A DNA stretch of 9,548 bases from Gammaproteobacteria bacterium (GTDB taxonomy: Bacteria; Pseudomonadota; Gammaproteobacteria; Steroidobacterales; Steroidobacteraceae), in contig JAOUGR010000063.1 in the NCBI GenBank assembly GCA_029857655.1, positions 1 through 9,548 on the forward strand, read 5' to 3'. Under the pieces are notes generated by a model. It was not told the DNA's origin. It saw only the letters and a program-made list of their open reading frames with translations, and did no database searches. The translations under genes were made by a program, and so were the position numbers. Each line of letters begins with the position of its first letter. Positions within the stretch are counted from its first letter, which is position 1. This document shows positions 1 to 6,125 of this stretch, in pieces.

Positions 1-3
1 CTG

Positions 4-774
4 CTACTCCACGCCCTCGAGCAGCAGCGTGAACATCATGAAACCCCATAACGCATACGCCATGCCCTTCAGGCAGGGCAGGTCGACTGGAACCTTGCGC
101 AGCCTGCAGGACGCGACATAGATCACGATCAGCAACGCGGTGCCGGAGATGATTGCGGAAAACAGGAACACGAGCGGCATGAGGTCGGACGACCACCATT
201 CGCGGGCCTTCAGAGACCCGAACACAAAGCCGATGTAGCCGTGCAGGCCATGTGCGGCCGGAATGCCGATGACCGCCAGCGTGAATATCCACTTGCGGTC
301 GTAACTCATCGCCTTCTCGGACAGGTCGTAGGACCCGAGCGACAGCAACTGATAGAACCACCGCAGCGGCCCCTTGCCTTCTTGCGCCTGCTGCACGATG
401 AATGAGCGGTACACGAACCAGGTTTCCAGTATCAGCAGGATGACGTAAAAGCCGGCCGCATAACCGAAGACGGCGAAGGCGGAGGTCCAATGCGGCGTAA
501 TCATCGAATTGAGCGCTCGCTCGGGATGGCCGAGGTGCAGCAGGAGCGGCATCGGCACGACGAGCATGCAGCACAACGAGACGAGCAGAGCAAGATGCGC
601 GACCGGCTTGAACCGCTGTATCCCGAATACCTGGTACATGCTCGACACGGTGAACGCTCCGGCCACCAGCCCCGTCAGGTAGGGGTAGACGACGATGAGT
701 ACCGTCCACGGGATGATCGTTTCGTTGGGATAAACGTAGCCGACAAACGGCGCGGCGTGAACGAGCGTCTCCAC
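4..774 (-). CDS. NrfD/PsrC-type membrane subunit, possibly cut short
   Basis: A 256-residue hydrophobic protein. By family it is the membrane anchor that exchanges electrons and protons between the quinone pool and an Fe-S partner. About six membrane helices are visible, at roughly residues 20-50, 60-85, 98-122, 162-187, 198-222 and 238-254. The loop after helix 2 has the HLGHPERA stretch typical of NrfD/PsrC proteins. The start is GTG at 774-772. It overlaps the stop of the Fe-S gene by one base (TAGTG), and AAGGA lies about 9 nt upstream, so the two genes are translationally coupled. The frame ends in TAG at 6-4, directly after the last hydrophobic helix (LLLEGVE). Family members usually have eight or more helices and 300-400 residues, so this copy is short. 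It may be truncated by a nonsense change, or may be a genuinely short form. The family call is firm; completeness is uncertain. Confidence 0.85.
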   Translation of the reverse strand: METLVHAAPFVGYVYPNETIIPWTVLIVVYPYLTGLVAGAFTVSSMYQVFGIQRFKPVAHLALLVSLCCMLVVPMPLLLHLGHPERALNSMITPHWTSAFAVFGYAAGFYVILLILETWFVYRSFIVQQAQEGKGPLRWFYQLLSLGSYDLSEKAMSYDRKWIFTLAVIGIPAAHGLHGYIGFVFGSLKAREWWSSDLMPLVFLFSAIISGTALLIVIYVASCRLRKVPVDLPCLKGMAYALWGFMMFTLLLEGVE

Positions 775-1622
775 TAGACGACTTCCTTGTCGATGCCGAC
801 GTAAAAGACGTTCGGGGCGTTGCCGGATTCCGGCCGGAGCACCTGCACGCGGTTGTTGCGGACGAACAGGCTGATCGGGCTCTGCTTGTCATTCATGTCG
901 CCGAAGACGCGCGCACCGACCGGGCAGACCTCGACGCAGGCGGGCTGCAACCCCTTGGTGATGCGGTGATAGCACCACGTGCACTTGTCGGAAACTCCTT
1001 GTTCCTCGTTGAACAGGCGCGCGCCGTAGGGGCAGGCCTGCACGCAATAGCGGCAGCCGATGCAGTAGTCGTGGTCGATGAGCACGACGCCGTCCTCGGT
1101 ACGGTAGGTAGCACCGACCGGGCACACCTGCACGCAGGCCGGATGCGTGCAGTGGTTGCACAGCTTGGGCACGAAGAAGGCCTTCTCGACCTTTGCATCC
1201 TTGTAGCGGTTGGCAAATCGATATTCGCCTTCCGATCCCGATGCTTCGATGTTCACCGGGTCGTGATGGCTGTCGACGCGCGCCCTCGTTTCGCCTTCCA
1301 GGTAGACGTACCGCTCGACCCAGGTTCGGAAGTGATGCGCGTCCCCGGCGACACCGTTCTCGCGCTTGCAGGCCTCGACGCAACGCAGACAGCCGATGCA
1401 CTTGGTGGCATCGACGCCGAAAGCCCACTGGTGTTTGGTCCAGTCGTAATCCGGGGTAGGGAATGATTCGGTCGCGGCCGGTGACTCGCTCTTTGCGGAA
1501 GATTCCTGCGCAACACCCAGGGCCCCGAGGCCTGCAACGGCGCCGGTGTAGGTCGCGGCCAATCCAAGCTGGCTGAGGAACGCGCGGCGCGCGTCAGATG
1601 GGGGCTTAGTCGTGTCGCTCAT
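774..1622 (-). CDS. Tat-exported 4x[4Fe-4S] ferredoxin subunit (NrfC/PsrB/TtrB-like)
   Basis: A 282-residue electron-transfer subunit predicted to act in the periplasm, relaying electrons between the NrfD-type subunit and a haem or molybdenum partner. The N-terminus has a twin-arginine signal (ARRAFLSQLG, residues 11-20) followed by an Ala/Gly-rich hydrophobic stretch. Sixteen cysteines form four cluster motifs: C75-x2-C78-x2-C81-x3-C85; C155-x2-C158-x4-C163-x3-C167-P; C187-x2-C190-x2-C193-x3-C197-P; and C214-x2-C217-x11-C229-x3-C233-P. This is the classic arrangement of the DMSO-reductase/NrfC B-subunit family. The ATG at 1622 has an AAGGAAGG Shine-Dalgarno sequence. That site lies in the 10-nt gap after the hexahaem cytochrome gene, and the 3' end overlaps the NrfD gene by one base. 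The substrate of the complex cannot be read from this subunit. Confidence 0.93.
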   Translation of the reverse strand: MSDTTKPPSDARRAFLSQLGLAATYTGAVAGLGALGVAQESSAKSESPAATESFPTPDYDWTKHQWAFGVDATKCIGCLRCVEACKRENGVAGDAHHFRTWVERYVYLEGETRARVDSHHDPVNIEASGSEGEYRFANRYKDAKVEKAFFVPKLCNHCTHPACVQVCPVGATYRTEDGVVLIDHDYCIGCRYCVQACPYGARLFNEEQGVSDKCTWCYHRITKGLQPACVEVCPVGARVFGDMNDKQSPISLFVRNNRVQVLRPESGNAPNVFYVGIDKEVV

Positions 1623-1632
1623 GAGCCTTCCT

Positions 1633-2613
1633 TCATCGGGTTGCGGGGCCGCAGTTCTGCCCTGCGTAGTAGGCGGCGAGGTTCGAAATGTCTGCGTCGC
1701 TCAGGCTGCGGGCGACGCCTGCCATCATCGGGTCCTTGCGCAGGCCGGCCCTGAAGGCCTTGAGCGCATTCACCAGGTAGGCGGGCTTTTGTCCGGCAAT
1801 ACTCGGCCAGGCAGGATTGCCCGCAATGCCCGTCTCGCCGTGGCAGGCCGTGCAGTTGTTCGCCAGTGCTTTGCCGGCGGCGGCGTCGCCGATGCCGGTG
1901 TTGCCCGGCGCCGCCTTGCAACTCAGGCCACCGTAATAGGCTGCAAAATCCTGCACATCAGCATCGCTCAGCGATTGCGCGATGGGCGTCATCATCACGT
2001 CCTTCTGCGCGCCGGACTTGTACGCCCCGAGTATCCGGGCGAGGTAAGCGGCATGCTGCCCGGCCAGGTTTGGCCAGGTGTCGTTCGGGCTGATGCCATT
2101 GGTGCCATGACAACTGCTGCAGGCAGCCGCGCGTTTCGCGCCTGCCGCGGCATCACCGGCAACCATCACCGCTGCGCTCACGATCTTGGGTGAGTGGGGA
2201 TTGTGGCAAACGATGCATTGCTGGCCCGATGAGTGCTGGGCCACCTCGACTTGTGGCTGGGTGCCCGGCCGTCCCGGCATGGCCTCGTGGCACAAGCTGC
2301 ACAGCTTTGCCGTGTCAGTGGGAATCGGCAGCTTGCCGTTCAGGGGATGCCCCAGGGCCGCGCCATGGCATACCTCGCAGCTCACCGACTTGTGGCTGTT
2401 GGCGGACCACTGTGCGTGACGCTCCGCGTGACAACCCTGGCAATAGCCTGGTGTCTGAAAAACGGGCTCCTGGGAGGCTAGTTCAGGAACCGAGTCGGCG
2501 CGATACGGGCCGTACTTGTAGAACGACTCGCTGGTAAAGAAGATCTTCGCGGCGTACCCGAGCACCGCAGCGGCGGCCATGAGCAACAAGAGACGAACGA
2601 TATGCTTGGGCAT
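1633..2613 (-). CDS. Hexahaem cytochrome c: tetrahaem module fused to two c4-like domains
   Basis: A 326-residue periplasmic cytochrome. The N-terminal hydrophobic segment (about residues 5-26) lacks an obvious cleavage site, so it may be a membrane anchor. There are six CXXCH sites, starting at C58, C79, C105, C133, C165 and C254. The first four fall in a compact region (58-140) with extra histidines (H66, H74, H89, H127, H140) that could be distal ligands, as in NapC/NrfB/c554-like multihaem proteins. The last two each sit in a class I domain of cytochrome c4 type, with CHG(T/E)-GI after the haem, a WPxxAGQ-Y-L stretch, MM (207-208 in the first domain) and the AAYY ending. The ATG at 2613 is preceded by AGGCGGAAG. 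It sits in the operon between the monohaem lipoprotein (57-nt gap) and the Fe-S subunit (10-nt gap). Its likely role is to carry electrons between the Fe-S/NrfD module and soluble cytochromes. The architecture looks like a gene fusion. Confidence 0.88.
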   Translation of the reverse strand: MPKHIVRLLLLMAAAAVLGYAAKIFFTSESFYKYGPYRADSVPELASQEPVFQTPGYCQGCHAERHAQWSANSHKSVSCEVCHGAALGHPLNGKLPIPTDTAKLCSLCHEAMPGRPGTQPQVEVAQHSSGQQCIVCHNPHSPKIVSAAVMVAGDAAAGAKRAAACSSCHGTNGISPNDTWPNLAGQHAAYLARILGAYKSGAQKDVMMTPIAQSLSDADVQDFAAYYGGLSCKAAPGNTGIGDAAAGKALANNCTACHGETGIAGNPAWPSIAGQKPAYLVNALKAFRAGLRKDPMMAGVARSLSDADISNLAAYYAGQNCGPATR

Positions 2614-2670
2614 TGACTTCCGCCTTGCAGAGAGCGCTCCGGCGCACCTCCATTGACATTTGCACGCGGT

Positions 2671-3045
2671 CTAGTTGTTCTTCGCGCCTTCCTGCACCCA
2701 GACGCGAAGTGTTTCGATCTCGCGGTCACTGAGCTTCTCGCGTCCGTGCGGCATGTGGATCGACGGGTTCGCGCGTCCCTCGACAAGCATGTTCAAGGTG
2801 CTGGTCAGCGGATCGCCGGGAATCACCAATGCCCCGTACTTGCCACCCTTCATCAGGGTTTCGTAGCTGCTCACGTCGAAGCTGCTTGCGATGTAGCCGG
2901 GCGCACCCGGAACGTGACATTCCATGCAGCGCTGCTTGAGTATCGGCTGTACGTCAGCGCTGAAACTAACATTCCTCGGCGCGCACGCGAGCAGCATGGC
3001 CCCGCAGACGATGATCGCCCCGCAGTAACCGACGTGCCTGATCAT
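2671..3045 (-). CDS. Monohaem c-type cytochrome lipoprotein
   Basis: A 124-residue protein with a lipoprotein signal: a hydrophobic stretch ending in L18-L19-A20-C21, so the mature protein should be lipid-anchored on the periplasmic side. One haem site, CMECH (residues 40-44), with M98 in IHMPHG as probable axial ligand. The body (ADVQPILKQRCMECH, then SSYETLMKGGKYG and VIPGDP) is typical of the small cytochrome domain class related to planctomycete-type cytochrome C. The reading frame is open further upstream to 3144. The ATG at 3045 is preferred because it has a strong GGAGG 7 nt upstream and begins directly at the signal peptide; the longer version would overlap the upstream cytochrome gene. 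It lies 34 nt after the c5-like gene and is probably co-transcribed. Likely an electron carrier; its partner is unknown. Confidence 0.85.
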   Translation of the reverse strand: MIRHVGYCGAIIVCGAMLLACAPRNVSFSADVQPILKQRCMECHVPGAPGYIASSFDVSSYETLMKGGKYGALVIPGDPLTSTLNMLVEGRANPSIHMPHGREKLSDREIETLRVWVQEGAKNN

Positions 3046-3079
3046 TGGCGAACCTCCGGTGGGGTGCCCGCCCGGGCAG

Positions 3080-3373
3080 TTACTGCATCTGGCCGATGAT
3101 GTACTCGACCGCAGCGTGGACATCCGCTTCCGACGCTGCGCCACCCTTGGGCGGCATCGGCGCTTTGCCTTTCATGACGGACGCCGTCAGGTCTGCAGCG
3201 CCCCGCTTGACGAGCGGGGCCCAGGCCGCCTTGTCGCCGGTCTTCGGCGCCAAGACTGCGTGGCAACCCGCGCAGGTCTTGTCCCATACCGCCTTGCCGT
3301 CGGCAGCGGCGGCTGAACCGGCTGCCAACAATGCAATTGTCGCCCCGAGAACAACGAATATCACCCGATTCAT
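3080..3373 (-). CDS. Small class I cytochrome c (c5-like)
   Basis: A 97-residue periplasmic monohaem cytochrome and the first gene of the minus-strand operon. A cleavable signal peptide is clear (hydrophobic residues 4-18, then GSAAAA). The haem site CAGCH is at residues 34-38, and the APMPPKGG stretch supplies M73 as sixth ligand. That motif and the short length match cytochrome c5-type carriers. The frame can begin at a GTG at 3391, but the ATG at 3373 is chosen because AAGGAG lies about 6 nt upstream and the signal peptide starts there. It probably shuttles electrons for the downstream complex or to the haem-copper enzyme encoded on the other strand. The family assignment is good; the specific partner is inferred from position only. 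Confidence 0.88.
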   Translation of the reverse strand: MNRVIFVVLGATIALLAAGSAAAADGKAVWDKTCAGCHAVLAPKTGDKAAWAPLVKRGAADLTASVMKGKAPMPPKGGAASEADVHAAVEYIIGQMQ

Positions 3374-3621
3374 TTCGCTCTCCTTATTCACAAATCATCT
3401 GTTCCTGGGGTGAACATGAAAACCCACGTTCGGAAAAACCGCGTGCACGCCCTTATGACATGCCTTTGGTGTCTAAGTTACCATCCCGGGATATTTCCGA
3501 GTTGACCTGTATCAAGTGGGGCGGTTGAGGGCGGCGTAATTCCGGCTAATTTGTCCATCTTGCCGCCAAGGCATTGGATAGTATGTCAAGGCTGCCCGAT
3601 GAACCGTTCGAGGTGGGATCT
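3374..3621. promoter_or_regulatory. Divergent promoter region between two cytochrome operons
   Basis: This 248-bp non-coding stretch separates the minus-strand cytochrome/Fe-S operon from the plus-strand tetrahaem cytochrome gene, so both promoters must lie here or in the adjacent gene starts. It is less GC-rich in places than the coding regions. The clearest element is the FNR-type box at 3502-3515. For minus-strand transcription a weak -10-like TAACTT (3480-3475) lies where a class II FNR promoter would place it, giving a start near 3467. For plus-strand transcription, TAAT-containing candidates are at 3535-3540 and 3545-3550. No convincing -35/-10 pair for the housekeeping sigma factor was seen. 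Promoter positions are inferred. Confidence 0.6.
3502..3515. promoter_or_regulatory. FNR/Anr/FixK-type binding site
   Basis: The sequence TTGACCTGTATCAA matches the FNR-family consensus TTGAT-N4-ATCAA at nine of ten defined positions; the fifth base is C, which is tolerated in Anr and FixK boxes. Its centre (3508.5) is about 41.5 bp upstream of a putative minus-strand start at 3467, the usual activating position. It is also about 40 bp upstream of weak TAAT-type -10 candidates on the plus strand, so it could serve either operon or both. Such sites link expression to low oxygen, or to NO for Dnr/NnrR members. The regulator itself is not in the window. Confidence 0.65.
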
Positions 3622-4857
3622 ATGACACGAGGCATGAGGGCTGCTCCAGGTCCGTTCCTGATCATTGTCGCCGGAATCATCAGTGCAGGGTCGTCCCCTG
3701 CAGGCATGGCCGCGACCGAGACGGTGCAACCTGGCGCAACCGACGATTTCCGTGCCGCGTACGCGACTCCGCAGGATGTAGCCGAGGGCAAGCGTTTGGC
3801 GGACGCGTCGTGTGCCCGCTGCCACGGCCAGATCGGTATCAGCACGGCAAAGGGCGTGCCGCATCTCGCCGGCCAGCGCGCGGTGTACCTGCACATCGAG
3901 CTGCAGGCTTACAAGTCCGGAACTCGGGGCAAGAACATGATGGCCGACGCCGCCAAGTTCCTGTCCGACGATGCGCTGGTCAAGGTGGCAGCCTACTATG
4001 CCAGCCTCGACCCCGCCCCACCCGTGCCGGCGGCCACGACCAGGCCCGCCGCTGCGGCGACTAATCCGGTCAGCGCCGGAAAAGCGGCATCGGCCAGTTG
4101 TGCAGGCTGTCACGGTGAGACCGGGATCAGCAAGATTCCAGGCATGCCGAGCCTGGTTGGACTTGATCCCAAGTACCTGGTCGCGGCCTTGAAGGGCTAC
4201 AAGAACGGCCAGCGCAAGCACGGCATGATGCAGGCATTTGTGGCGGGACTCGGCGAGACAGACGTGAATAACATCTCGCTTTTCTACGCCGCGCAGAAAG
4301 CAGCAAAGGCGCAGACTCCCGCGCCCGGAAACCTGGCAGCCGGCAAGACCGCCGCTGCTGCGTGCGCCGCGTGCCATGGTGAGGCCGGTGTCGGCACGGG
4401 CACTGCACCGGGTCTCGCTGGCCAGGATGCGCAGTACCTCGTGGCGGCGATGGCTGCATACAAGGATGGATCGCGCGCCGACCCAATCATGAAGGGTCCG
4501 GCAGCATCCACCAGCGACGCCGTCGCCAAGGACCTGGCCGCTTATTACGCAAGCCTGGAGCCGCAACAGCCAAGAATAAGCAAGACTCTCACTACCGCCG
4601 ACTGGGCGCAACGATGCGACCGTTGCCATGGCATCAATGGCAACAGCACCGACCCGCGACTACCGGCTCTCGCCGCGCAGCGCCTGGATTACCTGGAAAT
4701 GGTCCTGGATGCCTATCGAACAGGCGCACGCAAGAGCCCGGCGATGGCTGCCATGTCGACCGTGCTGACGGAGGCAAGTGTCAAGGATATCGCGGCCTAC
4801 TATTCGCGCCAGAAGGCGCGGGCTGTCGTTTACGTCGTGCTGCCTGCAGGAAAGTAG
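3622..4857 (+). CDS. Tetrahaem cytochrome c of four tandem c4-like domains
   Basis: A 411-residue periplasmic protein with an N-terminal signal peptide (hydrophobic residues 10-25, likely cleavage after AGMAA). Four CXXCH sites begin at C64, C160, C248 and C332, spaced 96, 88 and 84 residues apart, each inside a domain of about 90 residues. Each domain repeats one pattern: CHG after the haem, a P-x-L-(A/V)-G/A stretch, Y-L, A-Y-(K/R)-(S/N/D/T)-G, a Met-containing loop (NMM, GMM, PIM, PAM) supplying the probable sixth ligand, and an AAYY-like C-terminal helix. Cytochrome c4 normally has two such domains, so this is a doubled form. The frame is open upstream from TTG 3574 and ATG 3583; ATG 3622 is chosen for its GAGGTG ribosome site and because the signal peptide starts there. 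It is probably an electron wire or store for the downstream haem-copper enzyme. The domains resemble those at the end of the hexahaem protein, suggesting paralogy. Confidence 0.9.
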   Translation: MTRGMRAAPGPFLIIVAGIISAGSSPAGMAATETVQPGATDDFRAAYATPQDVAEGKRLADASCARCHGQIGISTAKGVPHLAGQRAVYLHIELQAYKSGTRGKNMMADAAKFLSDDALVKVAAYYASLDPAPPVPAATTRPAAAATNPVSAGKAASASCAGCHGETGISKIPGMPSLVGLDPKYLVAALKGYKNGQRKHGMMQAFVAGLGETDVNNISLFYAAQKAAKAQTPAPGNLAAGKTAAAACAACHGEAGVGTGTAPGLAGQDAQYLVAAMAAYKDGSRADPIMKGPAASTSDAVAKDLAAYYASLEPQQPRISKTLTTADWAQRCDRCHGINGNSTDPRLPALAAQRLDYLEMVLDAYRTGARKSPAMAAMSTVLTEASVKDIAAYYSRQKARAVVYVVLPAGK

Positions 4858-4906
4858 ACCGAGCGCGCCTGACTGAACCGGCCCGCAAAAACGAAGGGAA
4901 CCGACG

Positions 4907-5692
4907 ATGACTGAAGCTCCGCTGCACCGGCAATATCGCCACTATTCCGAGCTGCCTTACAGCCTGCGTGCGCTGTACACGGCGGTGCTCGTCATGTTGA
5001 GCCTGGGTTACCTGTTTGCGCTTCTCTACCTGTTCCATACCTACTCCGGGCGTGACGGTGATCCGAGCGGCATGTCATACGAGGATCTCGTCATTGCCTA
5101 CACCGGCAGCGGCGATGCCTCGCGTCTCGAGTCGGCTCTGCGCGGGCCAATGTCCACGATGTTGCCGGCTGACGAACTCAACAAAATCGTTGAATGGGTG
5201 CAAGAAGGCTCGGATCGATCTGGGTACGAGACGCTGATAAGGCCGGTCATGGATGAGCGCTGCATGACTTGCCACGATGGCAGCAATCCGCACCTGGCAA
5301 ACCTTTCCGGTTACGACAACCTGATGAAGGTAACCGAACAGGACACGGGCACCGACATCTTTACTCTGGTACGCGTGTCGCACATCCACCTGTTCGGTCT
5401 CAGCTTTATCTTCTTCATCCTGGGCTTCATCTTCAGCCATGCCTATGTGCGGCCGGTATGGTTCAAGTGCGTCGTCGTTGTGATGCCCTTCATTGCCCTC
5501 GCGATGGATGTGAGTTCCTGGTATTTCACCAAGCTGTTTCATCCGTTCGCATGGGTCGTGATGTTAGCGGGAGCGATGATGGGACTGTCATTCGCCTTCA
5601 TGTGGGTCGTGTCCATGTATCAGATGTGGGTGTCTCCGAAACCCGCCAAGGTCGCCCAGAGAGAGAGCATCGATCAGCGCGGCGTCGGCTGA
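4907..5692 (+). CDS. Four-helix membrane protein with one c-type haem domain
   Basis: A 261-residue membrane protein. One helix (about residues 21-43) is followed by a periplasmic domain with one CMTCH haem site (119-123), then three helices (about 162-182, 184-207 and 214-240). Around the haem, RPVMDERCMTCH followed by NLSGYDNLMK resembles the domain of the monohaem lipoprotein at 2671-3045. Histidines at the predicted membrane boundary (H159, H161, H212) could bind a further cofactor such as haem b, but this is speculative. The ATG has AAGGGAA upstream. It lies 49 nt after the tetrahaem cytochrome gene and is probably in the same operon. I do not recognise a named family with certainty. It could pass electrons from quinol or membrane carriers to the tetrahaem cytochrome, or act as an accessory subunit of the downstream enzyme. 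Confidence 0.8.
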   Translation: MTEAPLHRQYRHYSELPYSLRALYTAVLVMLSLGYLFALLYLFHTYSGRDGDPSGMSYEDLVIAYTGSGDASRLESALRGPMSTMLPADELNKIVEWVQEGSDRSGYETLIRPVMDERCMTCHDGSNPHLANLSGYDNLMKVTEQDTGTDIFTLVRVSHIHLFGLSFIFFILGFIFSHAYVRPVWFKCVVVVMPFIALAMDVSSWYFTKLFHPFAWVVMLAGAMMGLSFAFMWVVSMYQMWVSPKPAKVAQRESIDQRGVG

Positions 5693-5764
5693 ACTGGACC
5701 AGGAATCGTCTCGCTTCCGTATGGATTCACGCCCACCAAGGACAACCGGGCACTGACAGTTGCG

Positions 5765-5786
5765 AGGGCGGCCATGGGGCCGCCCT
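5765..5786 (+). other. Perfect GC-rich stem-loop between genes
   Basis: A 9-bp perfect inverted repeat, AGGGCGGCC and GGCCGCCCT, separated by ATGG, lies in the 157-bp gap between the membrane cytochrome and the 64-residue protein. No T-run follows, so it does not look like a standard intrinsic terminator. It could be an mRNA processing or stabilising hairpin, or a weak terminator that separates expression of the two halves of the locus. The rest of the gap holds a short CCGGGCCCGG palindrome (5810-5819) and no recognisable gene. Confidence 0.5.
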
Positions 5787-5849
5787 GGCGGCGATATGGC
5801 AGGTCTGATCCGGGCCCGGGACCGGGTCTCAAGCCTCAAGGGGATTGCG

Positions 5850-6044
5850 ATGGCGGCTGTCTACTACACCATCACCGGGATCGTGCTCTATCTGCTGGCG
5901 GACTGGATCCTCCGCTCGGCCGAGGCCCGCGCCGGGCGCATATTCGGGCACCGCACGCTGATCTTCTTCGCCCTGCTGCTGTCCATGGCGCTAGTGACAT
6001 TTGCCGTAATCCGCAGCCTGGTGCCGCCTGAAATCGCGAATTGA
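5850..6044 (+). CDS. 64-residue two-helix membrane protein, unknown function
   Basis: A small membrane protein with helices at about residues 4-21 and 36-56, joined by a charged loop (RSAEARAGRIFGHR). The frame stays open to a TTG at 5760, but that extension is Arg/Gly-rich and unlike a real N-terminus. The ATG at 5850 has AAGGGG 6 nt upstream and begins just before the first helix, so it is preferred. The stop codon lies inside the palindrome at 6041-6054. I do not recognise the family. Its place before the subunit IIa-like, subunit II and subunit I genes suggests an accessory or assembly subunit of the haem-copper enzyme; this is inference from position only. Confidence 0.7.
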   Translation: MAAVYYTITGIVLYLLADWILRSAEARAGRIFGHRTLIFFALLLSMALVTFAVIRSLVPPEIAN

Positions 6045-6054
6045 CCTAGGTCAA
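6041..6054. promoter_or_regulatory. Perfect palindrome, possible FNR/FixK-type site
   Basis: TTGACCTAGGTCAA is its own reverse complement. It has the TTGAC-N4-GTCAA form, matching the FNR/FixK core TTGA(T/C)-N4-(A/G)TCAA. It overlaps the stop codon of the 64-residue gene (6042-6044) and lies about 72 bp upstream of the next start codon, at the head of the tight haem-copper gene block. A TATCCT at 6101-6106 might serve as -10, which would put the site near -65. The match is good, but function as a promoter element is inferred. Confidence 0.5.
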
Positions 6055-6090
6055 GGTAGCCTGGCCCCCTGTTTGCCACCCTCCCGGCAC

Positions 6091-6112
6091 GCGGGCAGGG
6101 TATCCTGCCGGC
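6091..6112 (+). other. Stem-loop upstream of the IIa-like gene
   Basis: GCGGGCAGG and CCTGCCGGC pair as a 9-bp stem with one mismatch around a GTAT loop. Directly after it comes AA and a run of eight G (6115-6122), which forms the ribosome site of the gene starting at 6126. The hairpin could influence translation or mRNA stability, or simply reflect GC-rich sequence. No T-run follows, so termination is unlikely. Confidence 0.4.
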
Positions 6113-6125
6113 AAGGGGGGGGTCT

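Noticed and set aside
966..2193. Plus-strand open frames opposite the Fe-S and hexahaem genes
   Set aside because: Both minus-strand genes are motif-complete; the plus frames show no family features.
3046..3144. Upstream extension of the monohaem lipoprotein
   Set aside because: It would overlap the c5-like gene and place 33 polar residues before the lipoprotein signal; the GGAGG site supports ATG 3045.
3586..4629. Long minus-strand open frame (347 codons) opposite the tetrahaem cytochrome
   Set aside because: It lies wholly antisense to a clear four-domain cytochrome, has no recognisable domain, and is expected by chance in GC-rich coding DNA.
5765..5786. Intrinsic terminator
   Set aside because: The stem is strong but no T-run follows, so it is listed only as a hairpin.
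5760..5849. N-terminal extension of the 64-residue membrane protein from a TTG
   Set aside because: It covers the GC hairpin region, is Arg/Gly-rich and has no ribosome site; ATG 5850 has one.
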